Positions 9,660 to 18,169 of a stretch of DNA of 64,000 nt are shown here, in pieces. How positions within the stretch are numbered: the stretch's first letter is position 1; every line of letters starts with the position of its first letter. Under the pieces are notes generated by a model. The model was not told the DNA's origin, made no database searches, and saw nothing but the letters and a program-made list of their open reading frames with translations. Both the position numbers and the translations under genes were made by a program. The stretch is from an uncultured Lachnospiraceae bacterium. Lineage in GTDB: Bacteria; Bacillota_A; Clostridia; Lachnospirales; Lachnospiraceae. The stretch is from contig CAJUGZ010000001.1 in the NCBI GenBank assembly GCA_910585855.1, positions 4,089 through 68,088 on the forward strand. Reading direction: 5' to 3'.

Positions 9660-10100
9660 ACTCTGCCACCTCTTTTACAATCTCCAAAAATTCTTCTACT
9701 GTCACATTATAAAGGAAATCCAAAGATGCACTTCCTTTATAGGATAATTGAATCGCTAACTTTCTTAGTGCTTTTCCATCTCCCGGCTTCAATCCTGTGG
9801 ATACAAAAAAGACCGCACAACATTTTTTACTTCTTTTCCTTCTGCCGTTGGAAGATTTTCAAAAAACTCAATCGGTAAACTGGTTGCTTTTGCAGCTAAA
9901 AAGCAACAATATTCCATACTTGCCTCCTGCACTGCATAATAACTTCCCTGCCGAGCCAGCATTTTTTCAGCTTCAATCATATCTGAAACCTTCAATTTCT
10001 CTAAACCACTCAGATTAATTTCCTGATAAGTTTTTCCCTCAAACTGATAAGGGCTACTCAACTGAATTTTTCCATCTCTTTTTTCCTTTTCCATCAACAC
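9637..10100 (-). CDS. Tail assembly chaperone gpE/E' fusion made by -1 frameshift
   Basis: The zero-frame gene (9789-10100, 103 residues) ends just before the tape measure. On the coding strand it carries T TTT TTG (genome 9804-9810), a canonical -1 slippery heptamer with TTT and TTG in the zero frame. Shifting -1 there opens a frame to a TGA at 9637 that adds ~55 residues (VSTGLKPGDGKALRKLAI...TVEEFLEIVKEVAECGKQKRI). The extension overlaps the tape-measure start by 23 bases. Frameshifted chaperones before the tape measure are conserved in lambda G/GT and P2 E/E'. The shift itself is inferred. Confidence 0.8.
9804..9810 (-). other. -1 ribosomal frameshift site (T TTT TTG)
   Basis: The coding strand reads tct ttt ttg tat in the gpE frame, which is a perfect X XXY YYZ slippery site 5 codons before the gpE stop. 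I did not identify a definite pseudoknot downstream. Confidence 0.7.
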
Positions 10101-10609
10101 ATATTCCTCACTTTCTTCAACAAATCCACACCATCTACAGAAAAGATAGAATTAAATTTATCAATTTCCATCTTCTCTTTTCCATCTACTTCAATTTTAA
10201 TATAGTTCAAATTCAACTTAATTTTACTTCCCATCTGGGAAGCAATTTTGACATCTCCCAGTGTAATATCATTTGACTTCCCTCTTACTACAATTCGAAG
10301 CTGCACTACATCTGTCGCACAGGTTTCTAAATCCGTAACCTGTATCGCACCTCTCAAAGTCAATTCAATTCCTTCGGAAGGGTCAACTAATTTAAATACA
10401 TCATCTGACAACGTTCGGAAAGAAATCTCCATTGTGATATTATCTGTTTGTCCTAATACACTTTCATCAAAATCCCCTAAAAAACCAGCACCATTAATAG
10501 TTGCTGTTTTTGTAACAATTTGTGGCAAGGTCACTTGTTCTGCTACCCCTACAAGCACCGTTCCTTTTTTATACATACGAAAATTATTAATAACTGAAGG
10601 AAATCTCAT
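10094..10609 (-). CDS. Phage major tail tube protein (P2 FII-like)
   Basis: A 171-residue protein that forms the inner tube of the contractile tail. The P2 FII-family pattern is visible: MRFPSVINNFRMYKKGTVLVGVAEQVTLPQI at the N-terminus, a central GFLGDFDESVLGQTDNITMEI, and a basic C-terminal part. It directly follows the sheath gene. Its last residues overlap the gpE start by 7 bases. Confidence 0.85.
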   Translation of the reverse strand: MRFPSVINNFRMYKKGTVLVGVAEQVTLPQIVTKTATINGAGFLGDFDESVLGQTDNITMEISFRTLSDDVFKLVDPSEGIELTLRGAIQVTDLETCATDVVQLRIVVRGKSNDITLGDVKIASQMGSKIKLNLNYIKIEVDGKEKMEIDKFNSIFSVDGVDLLKKVRNMC

Positions 10610-10621
10610 ATTTTTTCACTC

Positions 10622-12055
10622 CTAACTTAAGGCAGTTTCTAAAGCGTCTATATCAAATTCAAGCGTATTCTTAATATACTCCGCTGGCGGATAAGGTGCT
10701 AAATATTGATGGAATACAATCTGCCCGTTTAAAATCTGTGTTATCGGATTCTCTTCTGCAACATACTCCATTCTTGCTCCAGCACATTTTCCCATTGCTA
10801 CATAGCTATTTCCTCGAATATTTTCCGAATCTATAATAGATTCAATTAAAATCTTATTTAGTGGCTGATCCACTTTTTGGAAATATGTTAAAATAAAGCT
10901 ATTTGCCCACCAAGAGAAGAAACGGCGGCAATTAATCCAGCGATCTTTTGGGTCAGTCGTCCCCGGATAAGCAGTTGTATTACTTCCCCACGCTCGATAC
11001 CCACTCGCATTTATAACGGTTACAATACCAGCTGCATTGACCATATTCGCCTGTACCTGATCCAAATTTACTTCCGTTCCATCCTTTAAAACTGATCCAG
11101 TTACTCCTAACAATTTATTGGATAGTGTGAGCGATGGAACATCATCGTTCTGTGCATCCTGATGAGCGAGTGAAGCAGCATAAACAGAAGAATAATAAAC
11201 CAGATCATCCCCTAATTTCAGCATTGGCCACAAGGCAATCATATGTTCGCCCACAAGTCCATTCTTATTTTTATATTCTAGAATATCACTATACTTTTTC
11301 ACCTGTTCCGTATCGAGATCAACCACACATTCACAACGGAAACAACCGTTAATATTCTCACATTTTGCACTCATCATAATAGCTACCCTTGGATCGCAAC
11401 TCCATTTTGGTGCTAAAATAAGTCCGGGAACTAATCCAAACTTCGGATAAACTTTTCTCACTAACTCTAGCCCAGTTTCTTTTCCAGATACAACATCATA
11501 TCCTCCAATAATATCCTCTGCTGTTACCGCATCTGGATCAATAATTTCACCAGAAACCAAAACCTCCGTTAATTCCTCTTCACCTAAAAAAGTAATAACT
11601 GCAAAATTGTCCTGATTAAATGCTACAGTATAATCAACTTCTTCTTGAAGTACAGTTTCTCCATTTTTTACAACTAAAGAATAAAGTAAAACTCCATCCT
11701 CCGAAATGATCACTTGCTTTTCTTTTACCGGATAACCCTTCTCTTCTAATTCCTTTTTATGTACAGCTGGATCTAATACATTACATAAAATAATTGGTGC
11801 AATGCCTTTTTGTGAAAGACTAATGTGCATTGAAGCACAAAGTGTATACTTTTCAAAGTCACTCGAATAACCCAGAGTTTCTGCTGCCTCTTTGAAATTG
11901 CTAAACAAATATAATTCATTTGCTGCCTTTTTGGGGTCGGCAGCTAAATGTACAGGTGCTGTTCCAAATACAATCTGTAAACCAGCAGTTCCTGTAATTG
12001 GTGCAATCACCTTTGTCGCTGCTTCATCTACTTGTATTCCATGTAAATAAGCCAT
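10622..12055 (-). CDS. Phage tail sheath protein (P2 FI-like)
   Basis: A 477-residue contractile sheath protein. MAYLHGIQVDEAATKVIAPITGTAGLQIVFGTAPVHL is the typical N-terminus, and the C-terminal domain (GYRAWGSNTTAYPGT...CRRFFSWWANSF...ILNGQIVFHQYLAPYPPAEYI) is the most conserved part of the family. Length and order (sheath, tube, E, tape measure) match P2-like tails. It marks the phage as a myovirus. Confidence 0.92.
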   Translation of the reverse strand: MAYLHGIQVDEAATKVIAPITGTAGLQIVFGTAPVHLAADPKKAANELYLFSNFKEAAETLGYSSDFEKYTLCASMHISLSQKGIAPIILCNVLDPAVHKKELEEKGYPVKEKQVIISEDGVLLYSLVVKNGETVLQEEVDYTVAFNQDNFAVITFLGEEELTEVLVSGEIIDPDAVTAEDIIGGYDVVSGKETGLELVRKVYPKFGLVPGLILAPKWSCDPRVAIMMSAKCENINGCFRCECVVDLDTEQVKKYSDILEYKNKNGLVGEHMIALWPMLKLGDDLVYYSSVYAASLAHQDAQNDDVPSLTLSNKLLGVTGSVLKDGTEVNLDQVQANMVNAAGIVTVINASGYRAWGSNTTAYPGTTDPKDRWINCRRFFSWWANSFILTYFQKVDQPLNKILIESIIDSENIRGNSYVAMGKCAGARMEYVAEENPITQILNGQIVFHQYLAPYPPAEYIKNTLEFDIDALETALS

Positions 12056-12065
12056 TGTTCTCCTC

Positions 12066-12404
12066 CTAACTTAATTCCTGCGATTTTTTATACAACATGG
12101 AAAGCGCACTACCTTTTTCTCTTAACTTCTGATTTACCTCTGGAAGTTTTTCTGGTGAAACTAGTAAATTTTTCAAAAAAGGATGCTCTTTTATTTTTTC
12201 TTCTAATACTTCTGGCAGTCCATTCGTAAAAGTTGTATTCTTCTGTACAACATTTTTTAGACTTGCTCCAATATAAATTACTGTCTTTTTCTCCACTTTT
12301 TTCTTAAGCCGATTCTCTGATTTCTTTTCCAATTTAGGCTGCACCTCCTGCATCTGACCTTCTACTTTTTCTTTTTGTTCTCCCTCTTTTTTCACGTTCA
12401 ACAA
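12066..12404 (-). CDS. Small Lys/Glu-rich phage protein of unknown function
   Basis: A 112-residue protein. The first ~40 residues are almost only K, E and Q (predicted disordered or coiled coil); the rest has TVIYIGASLKNVVQKNTTFTNGLPEVLEEKI...HPFLKNLLVSPEKL, with a possible compact domain. It overlaps the preceding gene by 7 bases and precedes the sheath gene, a place where myophages often keep a small uncharacterised protein. No function assigned. Confidence 0.7.
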   Translation of the reverse strand: MLNVKKEGEQKEKVEGQMQEVQPKLEKKSENRLKKKVEKKTVIYIGASLKNVVQKNTTFTNGLPEVLEEKIKEHPFLKNLLVSPEKLPEVNQKLREKGSALSMLYKKSQELS

Positions 12405-12868
12405 AATCCCTCCTCTTGACTTGCTGTGATTCTTGTAGGATGTTGAAAAATCATCTCCAAAATTCCATAGGAAAAAGGATAATACTCTTCACCTGTTAAA
12501 GCCCAATTTATATCACCTTTTCTCCAAAAATTTTCTAACTGACGATTCTCCATAAAACGCTGCATCACTCGCTCCATAATTACCATAAGATCCATATGCT
12601 CCTGCATTTTCAAATCATCAAGAATCCCAAATTGAAGAATCACTCTCGTTTCATTTTTATCAAAAGAATCTGATACTCTTCCTTCATCTAACATTACAAT
12701 ACAATAAGGATAAAACTGCTCTTCTTCTCCATCAGATTCTTTTAATGGAAGTGTTTGTGGAAAAACATTCACCTTTCTTTGATTTCCTTCCAAATCAGAA
12801 AAAGTAAAATCGCTTACAACCTTTTTTATCTCATCACAAAGCTGTTTTTGTAATATTAACGGCGTCAT
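12398..12868 (-). CDS. Probable tail terminator/neck protein
   Basis: A 156-residue protein. FYPYCIVMLDEGRVSDSFDKNETRVILQFGILDDLKMQEHMDLMVIMERVMQRFMEN has the beta-alpha pattern of small tail-completion proteins, and the position between gpZ-like and sheath genes is where such proteins sit. The assignment rests on position and pattern, not on a clear motif. Confidence 0.55.
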   Translation of the reverse strand: MTPLILQKQLCDEIKKVVSDFTFSDLEGNQRKVNVFPQTLPLKESDGEEEQFYPYCIVMLDEGRVSDSFDKNETRVILQFGILDDLKMQEHMDLMVIMERVMQRFMENRQLENFWRKGDINWALTGEEYYPFSYGILEMIFQHPTRITASQEEGFC

Positions 12869-12872
12869 TTTT

Positions 12873-13517
12873 TTATCCTTTCAATTTTCCAAATAACATC
12901 TGTGCTGCATTTTCCCGGATTGTTTTCCAAATAACAGCGTCTACTTCATTTCTTACATCTCTTTGAGTAGCGAGCTGTGGAATGGATACACTATATAAAC
13001 TTCTAATTTTTGTTAAATCCCAGTGTTTGCTCGCCCTCTCTGCTCGTTCCTTTGGATTGGAATATGTTTCTCCCAAAACTCTTTGCACAACTGCTTTATG
13101 TCCATTACTCCCATTTCCATTTTTAAATTCTGTTACAAAAGCCTTTAATCCATCTTTTTCTAAACTTTTTAAATCACCAGCACGATATACTTTGGCTTTT
13201 ATTACACTTGGACGTTTCTTTCCGGATTCTGCTGAATATACCCGAAAAGGAGAAACCTTATAATCACCTAATTCTCGGGCATTTCCTTTTACACGTAACT
13301 CTGCAGTTAAATTTGATAAAACCGCACTTCTCCTACTAGTTGCCGCTTCTACCTCTTTTTTAGTAATCATAAATCGCCCTTTTATATCATCTGCCAGTCT
13401 TTGTTGTGCCTTTTTTGCTGCCCGATTCAAAACATCTTTCATCTCTCTTCGATTATTCTCTAAGCATTGGATTTCCTCTGATACTTTCTCAAATCCATTG
13501 ATTGAAACCCGAATCAA
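12873..13517 (-). CDS. Minor tail protein Z-like / neck protein
   Basis: A 214-residue basic protein. It starts MIRVSINGFEKVSEEIQCLENNRREMKDVLNRAAKKAQQRLADDI, followed by a beta region (AELRVKGNARELGDYKVSPFRVY) and a C-terminal helical part (EVDAVIWKTIRENAAQMLFG). This matches the lambda gpZ/HK97 gp10 superfamily that connects head and tail. The ATGA overlap with the upstream gene shows coupled translation. Confidence 0.65.
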   Translation of the reverse strand: MIRVSINGFEKVSEEIQCLENNRREMKDVLNRAAKKAQQRLADDIKGRFMITKKEVEAATSRRSAVLSNLTAELRVKGNARELGDYKVSPFRVYSAESGKKRPSVIKAKVYRAGDLKSLEKDGLKAFVTEFKNGNGSNGHKAVVQRVLGETYSNPKERAERASKHWDLTKIRSLYSVSIPQLATQRDVRNEVDAVIWKTIRENAAQMLFGKLKG

Positions 13518-13834
13518 TGCCTTGCACCTCCTAGCCTAATAAAATAAAGACCATTTTCATTTACAGCATCCTGTACTAAGTAGGTTTGACCATCAAACTT
13601 CATCTTTCTTCCAACTATAGGAAGTGCTTCTAAATCGGAAGGTTTTATATAAAATCCAATCTCTTTTACATACACGCCTCGTACCTGCTCTGTTATTCGA
13701 TGCGTTTCCCGATCTCGATTTTCTAAGTTCCCAATCAAAACCGTTTTATCTGTCCCATCCACATTATGTGTTTCTGCAAAGTCACTGAAAAAAACATCTT
13801 CAATATCTTCTTCAATAATCTCCTGAAACGTCAT
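13514..13834 (-). CDS. Head-tail joining protein
   Basis: A 106-residue protein. MTFQEIIEEDIEDVFFSDFAETHNVDGTDKTVLIGN followed by KIGFY-type and FDGQTYLVQDAVNENGLYFIRLGG is the common pattern of head-tail joining proteins of the lambda gpFII class. It lies between capsid and tail genes, overlapping both neighbours by 4 bases. Confidence 0.62.
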   Translation of the reverse strand: MTFQEIIEEDIEDVFFSDFAETHNVDGTDKTVLIGNLENRDRETHRITEQVRGVYVKEIGFYIKPSDLEALPIVGRKMKFDGQTYLVQDAVNENGLYFIRLGGARH

Positions 13835-14013
13835 GCTGTTCCCTTCCTTCCAGTACTCTTTCCAGATGCAACTTGAATAGGCTCATCCCATCTGGCACTA
13901 TTCGCTTGAAGCCAAGCCTCCACCATAATTGGATCGGAAGCCGGAAGCTCTTCTCCCGGCTGATACTCCTTTGACAAATAAAGAACCTTTCTCTTTGCAA
14001 GTAATCGCTTCAT
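13831..14013 (-). CDS. Small phage protein between capsid and neck genes
   Basis: A 60-residue protein (MKRLLAKRKVLYLSKEYQPGEELPASDPIMVEAWLQANSARW). It is tightly coupled with the next gene by an ATGA overlap. Similar short proteins in this slot are often uncharacterised. A competing frame over the same bases lacks a ribosome site and has the less protein-like composition. Confidence 0.6.
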   Translation of the reverse strand: MKRLLAKRKVLYLSKEYQPGEELPASDPIMVEAWLQANSARWDEPIQVASGKSTGRKGTA

Positions 14014-14024
14014 AAAAAATCCCT

Positions 14025-14351
14025 CTATCCGATTTTCACAAGTACCTTGGTTTCTTCTTCCTCAAAAGAGGCAGCAGCAAAACCAACCTGCACATTACTT
14101 CCGGCTGTCACTGTAATCTTATCCGCATCCACATCATAATAAACAGTCTGACCAATTTCGATCTTTTCCGCTGTCTTCTCTAATTCAAACACACCTGTAA
14201 TATGTAATGAACCAATTTCTCCCGGTGCAATTAAAGTTCCTGTAACACCAAGACGACTTCCAATCAAAACCGCTGTGTTTTCTGGAATAACCTCTTCTGT
14301 TTCATTTTTATAATCTAAAACTTCACCCTTTTGCCAATATCTCGCTCTCAT
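14025..14351 (-). CDS. Capsid decoration-type protein (DUF2190-like)
   Basis: A 108-residue beta-rich protein: MRARYWQKGEVLDYKNETEEVIPENTAVLIGSRLGVTGT, then IGQTVYYDVDADKITVTAGSNVQVGFAA. DUF2190 proteins of this form lie next to capsid genes and are thought to decorate or stabilise the shell. Placement right after the major capsid gene agrees. Confidence 0.68.
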   Translation of the reverse strand: MRARYWQKGEVLDYKNETEEVIPENTAVLIGSRLGVTGTLIAPGEIGSLHITGVFELEKTAEKIEIGQTVYYDVDADKITVTAGSNVQVGFAAASFEEEETKVLVKIG

Positions 14352-14361
14352 AAAAACCTCC

Positions 14362-15855
14362 TTATTCTAATGGATGCTTTACCTTAACTCCCGGATTTTT
14401 CACACACCCACGCCAATCCATTACAGTAACACCCCAGTCAAGATAAATATCCCAAACAAAACCAAGCTGTCCCGGTGCTTCCATCCGCCGAACCTGTGGC
14501 ATTTCATTTCCGTTCAAATAATCTACTTCAATAAAATCAGTATCTGAAGAATCACCTACTAAAAACCAAGGCACTTCTTTCCCTGCACACAAAACATTCA
14601 AAGTTGGTTCTTCAATTACTTGTATGCTTTCCCGATAATTGTAAAGTGGATTCGTTGCCTGTGTATTTTCACTTGTCTGAATCGTTGGACTGTAAAATAA
14701 AGTATACATTTCAAACATATAACCAATCGGTACGATAATCACAGCCGGACGAATTACAATCGCTTCTCCAAATTCATCCTTCTGTTGCTGCAAAGCCAAA
14801 AACATCGTTTGTACTGCTTCTTTTGTAATTCCACTTCCAGATGCCAATACATTTTTATGGTGCTTTCCAAAAACTGCCGTTCCATCATAAATAGCCGGAT
14901 TATCAATTAAAATAGAATAAACCTGTTTATTTAAAGTCTTCCGTGCAGAAGCTGCATACTTCGCTGGCATTTTTGTTAAAAATCCAATATCATCATTAAT
15001 AAATGCCTGCCTTGTCATCGTAAACTGCCGACCATATGTTTTTAACTGTCTAGTAGGTCTTTTCTCATCCCGCATTACATCATGCTTTAATTCTCCACCT
15101 TCTGGAACTTCATAAAATAGTCCAGCCGGTCCAGCTAAATAATAATTATCGTGAATCTTAAAATCATTTAAACTTCCCTTCTTTGTCCATTTATCAAATG
15201 TCACAGGAACAGTTCTATGCCCTTCTATATATGCTTTTTGAATAGATTGATCCATAATTGCAGTAAAAGCATTTGACGGATTGAAATAAGCACGACACAA
15301 TAAACTATACAATTCATCTGAAGATTTTCGATTAATTCCTTTCTCACCCATTCGTTCCAACGCATCTATTGCAATATCACGCAAACTCATCCCCATAAAA
15401 TCCCGAAAACCATCAGCTGGCTTTTCTACAGAAATACCACCTCGCATTAAAAGTGCATCTGTTACAGTTCTTCGAAATTTGTCCTCCTCATCTGCCAAAA
15501 CAGTTGCTCCATCCACTCCTTTTGTTGAAATTGGCGGATGCTCTGTTTTTAATCTTTCTAAAACAGCAGTACGAGTTTCTTCTATTGTTGTTCCATTTTG
15601 AATGAATGAATCTGGTTCTATTTGAAAGCTCCGGCATAGATCCGTGATCTCTTTTACTCGTTTCCTCTCTTCCTCCACTGCTCGTTGTGTTGCAGCACCT
15701 TGTTTTAATTCTTGATCACAAATCTCAATCTCTCTTTGTAGCTGTTCAAATTCCAGCAATTCTTCCTTTGTCAAATCTCGATTTTCCGTTTTTGCAACAT
15801 TTAAAAGTTCCTGCTGCCTTCTTAATGCAGCTTCCTTTCTTTCTTCTGCTCCCAT
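14362..15855 (-). CDS. Major capsid protein (HK97 fold) with N-terminal delta domain
   Basis: About 497 residues from MGAEERKEAALRRQQELL at 15855, which follows AAAGGGAAG; the longer frame runs into the protease gene. Residues ~1-110 are a charged coiled coil, the delta (scaffold) domain that the upstream protease removes. The shell part includes LKTYGRQFTMTRQAFINDDIGFLTKMPAKYAASARKTL and the C-terminal FLVGDSSDTDFIEVDYLNGNEMPQVRR. Separated from the protease by one base. Confidence 0.85.
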   Translation of the reverse strand: MGAEERKEAALRRQQELLNVAKTENRDLTKEELLEFEQLQREIEICDQELKQGAATQRAVEEERKRVKEITDLCRSFQIEPDSFIQNGTTIEETRTAVLERLKTEHPPISTKGVDGATVLADEEDKFRRTVTDALLMRGGISVEKPADGFRDFMGMSLRDIAIDALERMGEKGINRKSSDELYSLLCRAYFNPSNAFTAIMDQSIQKAYIEGHRTVPVTFDKWTKKGSLNDFKIHDNYYLAGPAGLFYEVPEGGELKHDVMRDEKRPTRQLKTYGRQFTMTRQAFINDDIGFLTKMPAKYAASARKTLNKQVYSILIDNPAIYDGTAVFGKHHKNVLASGSGITKEAVQTMFLALQQQKDEFGEAIVIRPAVIIVPIGYMFEMYTLFYSPTIQTSENTQATNPLYNYRESIQVIEEPTLNVLCAGKEVPWFLVGDSSDTDFIEVDYLNGNEMPQVRRMEAPGQLGFVWDIYLDWGVTVMDWRGCVKNPGVKVKHPLE

Positions 15856-15856
15856 A

Positions 15857-16465
15857 TTATCTTCCCTTTCTATTTTTATTAATCCATAATTGTTTCTCAC
15901 ATAAACGTAAACGGAAAGGCATCTCTTCTTCTCCCATCTGCCTTCCTACTCCAACCGTTGGGTCTGCTGGAACGGACACAATACTAATTTCAAACGGCGT
16001 CCAGTCCCTTGCAACAGAACATGGACCAGCAAACTTTCCATCAGCAGACATCTTGTTTGCTGAAACCTCTTCCCATGCATTTACTACATAACCAACGGAA
16101 ACTCCTTTTATTGTTCCGTTTTTCACTTTCTGATAAATCTTTTCCGATAATTCATCTGTATCAAAAGTAATCTCTGCATAGCCCCGGTTTTCTTCAATCC
16201 AAACCCGTTCAATTTTAGCAATCACATCATCTCGATGATGATTATAAAGCACAACACCAATCGAACTTAGTCGTTCCAAATTGACACATCCATCAGAATG
16301 AGCCAATATCTCTGGTCCATACCATCTTTCATAAGGTTCTTCTGAGGAAAAAGAAAGCCGAAAGGTACGTTCGTTCTGTTCTCCTTCTTTTTCCCGAATC
16401 AAACATCCCGTCCATTCCCGGACGCCTTTATTCTTCTCCAGATTCACCTTCCCCATCTGACTCAT
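15857..16465 (-). CDS. HK97-type prohead protease
   Basis: About 202 residues. MSQMGKVNLEKN at 16465 is favoured because a run of GGAGG sites precedes it. RTFRLSFSSEEPYERWYGPEILAHSD, then RLSSIGVVLYNHHRDDVIAKIERVWI, is the herpesvirus-like serine protease fold; the His of LYNHHRDD and the later GVSVGYVV are family landmarks. It trims the capsid delta domain during assembly. It overlaps the portal end by 38 bases. Confidence 0.85.
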   Translation of the reverse strand: MSQMGKVNLEKNKGVREWTGCLIREKEGEQNERTFRLSFSSEEPYERWYGPEILAHSDGCVNLERLSSIGVVLYNHHRDDVIAKIERVWIEENRGYAEITFDTDELSEKIYQKVKNGTIKGVSVGYVVNAWEEVSANKMSADGKFAGPCSVARDWTPFEISIVSVPADPTVGVGRQMGEEEMPFRLRLCEKQLWINKNRKGR

Positions 16466-17927
16466 GTCCTGCTTCCTCCCTTCCTCCACTTCCAAATAAA
16501 ATACTTTGAAAATCAATTCCTTTTGTTGCAGCATACTCCATAACTTCTGCCATATCGTTAATCTGCTCCCGCCAATCTGCTCCATTTTCTGCAGCAACCT
16601 GCTTAAACGTCTTTATCCCCGAACACAAAGCAGTCTTCGTAGCATTAGCTTCTTTCAACGGGTCAATCCATCGTTTCGGCATTTTAATCCATTCGTGCAA
16701 AAAAAATTCTTCTTTTTTTTCCCAAAAATCTGGTATAGACACCAATCCAGACAATACACAAGAGATCATAAACGTTTCATAAATTTCATCTAGAAGAGCA
16801 ATAATCTGTTCCTCCTCTTCTACAAAAGTCAATTCATCTTCAATCGCTCCCTGCCTTGCGGAAGAGTAATTCACCTCAGAAAGATCACGACTAGTCGCTT
16901 CATAAGAAAGTCCCTGTCCTGCTCCAATCATTTTCTGATGCAATTTCACAAAAGACGCTGCATCAGCAGATTGACCTGTCGGATTTACGACCTCTACATC
17001 ATCCCCAATATTTAATTCCTGAATCATCCCCGGCGCAAGTCGCTTTCCTTCATACTCTACTTTATGATCTGGTGCAATGGAACGTCCTGCAACTGTACCA
17101 TTTGGAAGAACTTTCTTAATAAAAACAGCAAGGCAAGCCTCAATTCGCTGTTTAATAGATACTGCAGTAATAAATTCGTTCGTATCCCGAATTCTTGGAA
17201 GAGTATGTGCCACATCGGACATTTCCCGGATCTGGGAAGGTCGTCTTTTCGAATAATAAAAAATTACATCATCTGCTTTTACATAAATAGGTTTTTCTAC
17301 TGAAAATCCATCAATTTGATACTGTCGAATCCAGTATCCCATCGGACGATTATATGTATTATATTCAATTCCACCCACTACCCGATTCCCTGCATTTTTA
17401 GGTGCTACCTGCAATGTATCTAATTCATCCACTTCAATCATTTGCAGGGAAAATGGAATCATACCCTCTTTTGTATAACGTTTCAAAAAAAGAATTCCTC
17501 CATCAATCTGCTTTCTTACCACTGCCATCCGAAGAAGCTGATTCAAACTTTGTGTTCCAGTAACATCACAGTTTCTTGCTTTACACCACTTTCTCCATAA
17601 TTTTTCTAACTGCGTATTCAATTCCTCATCCTCTGTCCGTGCCTGTAACTGAAAACCACTCCCGATCACATTTCGCTTTCTGGCCCAAATTAACGAATTC
17701 ATTAAATCGGAATTTCTCTCCAAATCTCTGGCTCTAGCCCGAACAGATTCCCTGCTAAAACGATCCGTCATTTCAGCGGAATCATTCGTTGCACGCCAAC
17801 CCGCATTATGACGATTTCCATTTCCAGCATCGTAGTTTTTTATTTCCTCAAAAGCCGACCGCCACATAGCTCTTTTTGCAGCCCGCTCTGGTGAAATAAA
17901 GGCAATCGCCTCCTCCAACCAACTCAA
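16428..17927 (-). CDS. Phage portal protein (lambda gpB-like)
   Basis: About 499 residues. I place the start at TTG 17927 (LSWLEEAIAFISPERAAKRAMWR), seven bases after a GGGAGG that overlaps the gpW stop; an ATG at 17942 lacks such a site. ERNSDLMNSLIWARKRNVIGSGFQLQAR and the later GQGLSYEATSRDLSEVNYSSARQGAIE are typical lambda-type portal segments. The dodecameric portal forms the DNA entry vertex. The C-terminal tail is rich in Gly and Glu. Confidence 0.88.
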   Translation of the reverse strand: MSWLEEAIAFISPERAAKRAMWRSAFEEIKNYDAGNGNRHNAGWRATNDSAEMTDRFSRESVRARARDLERNSDLMNSLIWARKRNVIGSGFQLQARTEDEELNTQLEKLWRKWCKARNCDVTGTQSLNQLLRMAVVRKQIDGGILFLKRYTKEGMIPFSLQMIEVDELDTLQVAPKNAGNRVVGGIEYNTYNRPMGYWIRQYQIDGFSVEKPIYVKADDVIFYYSKRRPSQIREMSDVAHTLPRIRDTNEFITAVSIKQRIEACLAVFIKKVLPNGTVAGRSIAPDHKVEYEGKRLAPGMIQELNIGDDVEVVNPTGQSADAASFVKLHQKMIGAGQGLSYEATSRDLSEVNYSSARQGAIEDELTFVEEEEQIIALLDEIYETFMISCVLSGLVSIPDFWEKKEEFFLHEWIKMPKRWIDPLKEANATKTALCSGIKTFKQVAAENGADWREQINDMAEVMEYAATKGIDFQSILFGSGGREEAGHESDGEGESGEE

Positions 17928-17931
17928 CTTT

Positions 17932-18156
17932 CTACCTCCCATCAAAATAAGCAACGTAGGCATGTTCTAATATTCCACCCGAATTTCTCGCCTCTAACTC
18001 TGCTTCTGTTTGCAATTCTTTTTGCATTTGTCGTAGAAAAGATAAGTCGGCTCTTGTCACCTTCCTAGAATCAATCTGATAAGATTGTCCTCCACACAAA
18101 ATTTTTGAAATAGCAGTATTGACTTCTTCCAATCGTTCTGCCGCTGTTCTGATCAT
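17932..18156 (-). CDS. Head-tail joining protein gpW (lambda type)
   Basis: A 74-residue protein starting MIRTAAERLEEVNTAISKIL at 18156. Short length, the SYQIDSRKVTRADLSFLRQMQKEL helix-strand pattern and position between large terminase and portal are those of lambda gpW, which plugs the portal after packaging. Its stop TAG sits inside the portal ribosome site. Confidence 0.75.
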   Translation of the reverse strand: MIRTAAERLEEVNTAISKILCGGQSYQIDSRKVTRADLSFLRQMQKELQTEAELEARNSGGILEHAYVAYFDGR

Positions 18157-18169
18157 AAAAGCCCACCTC

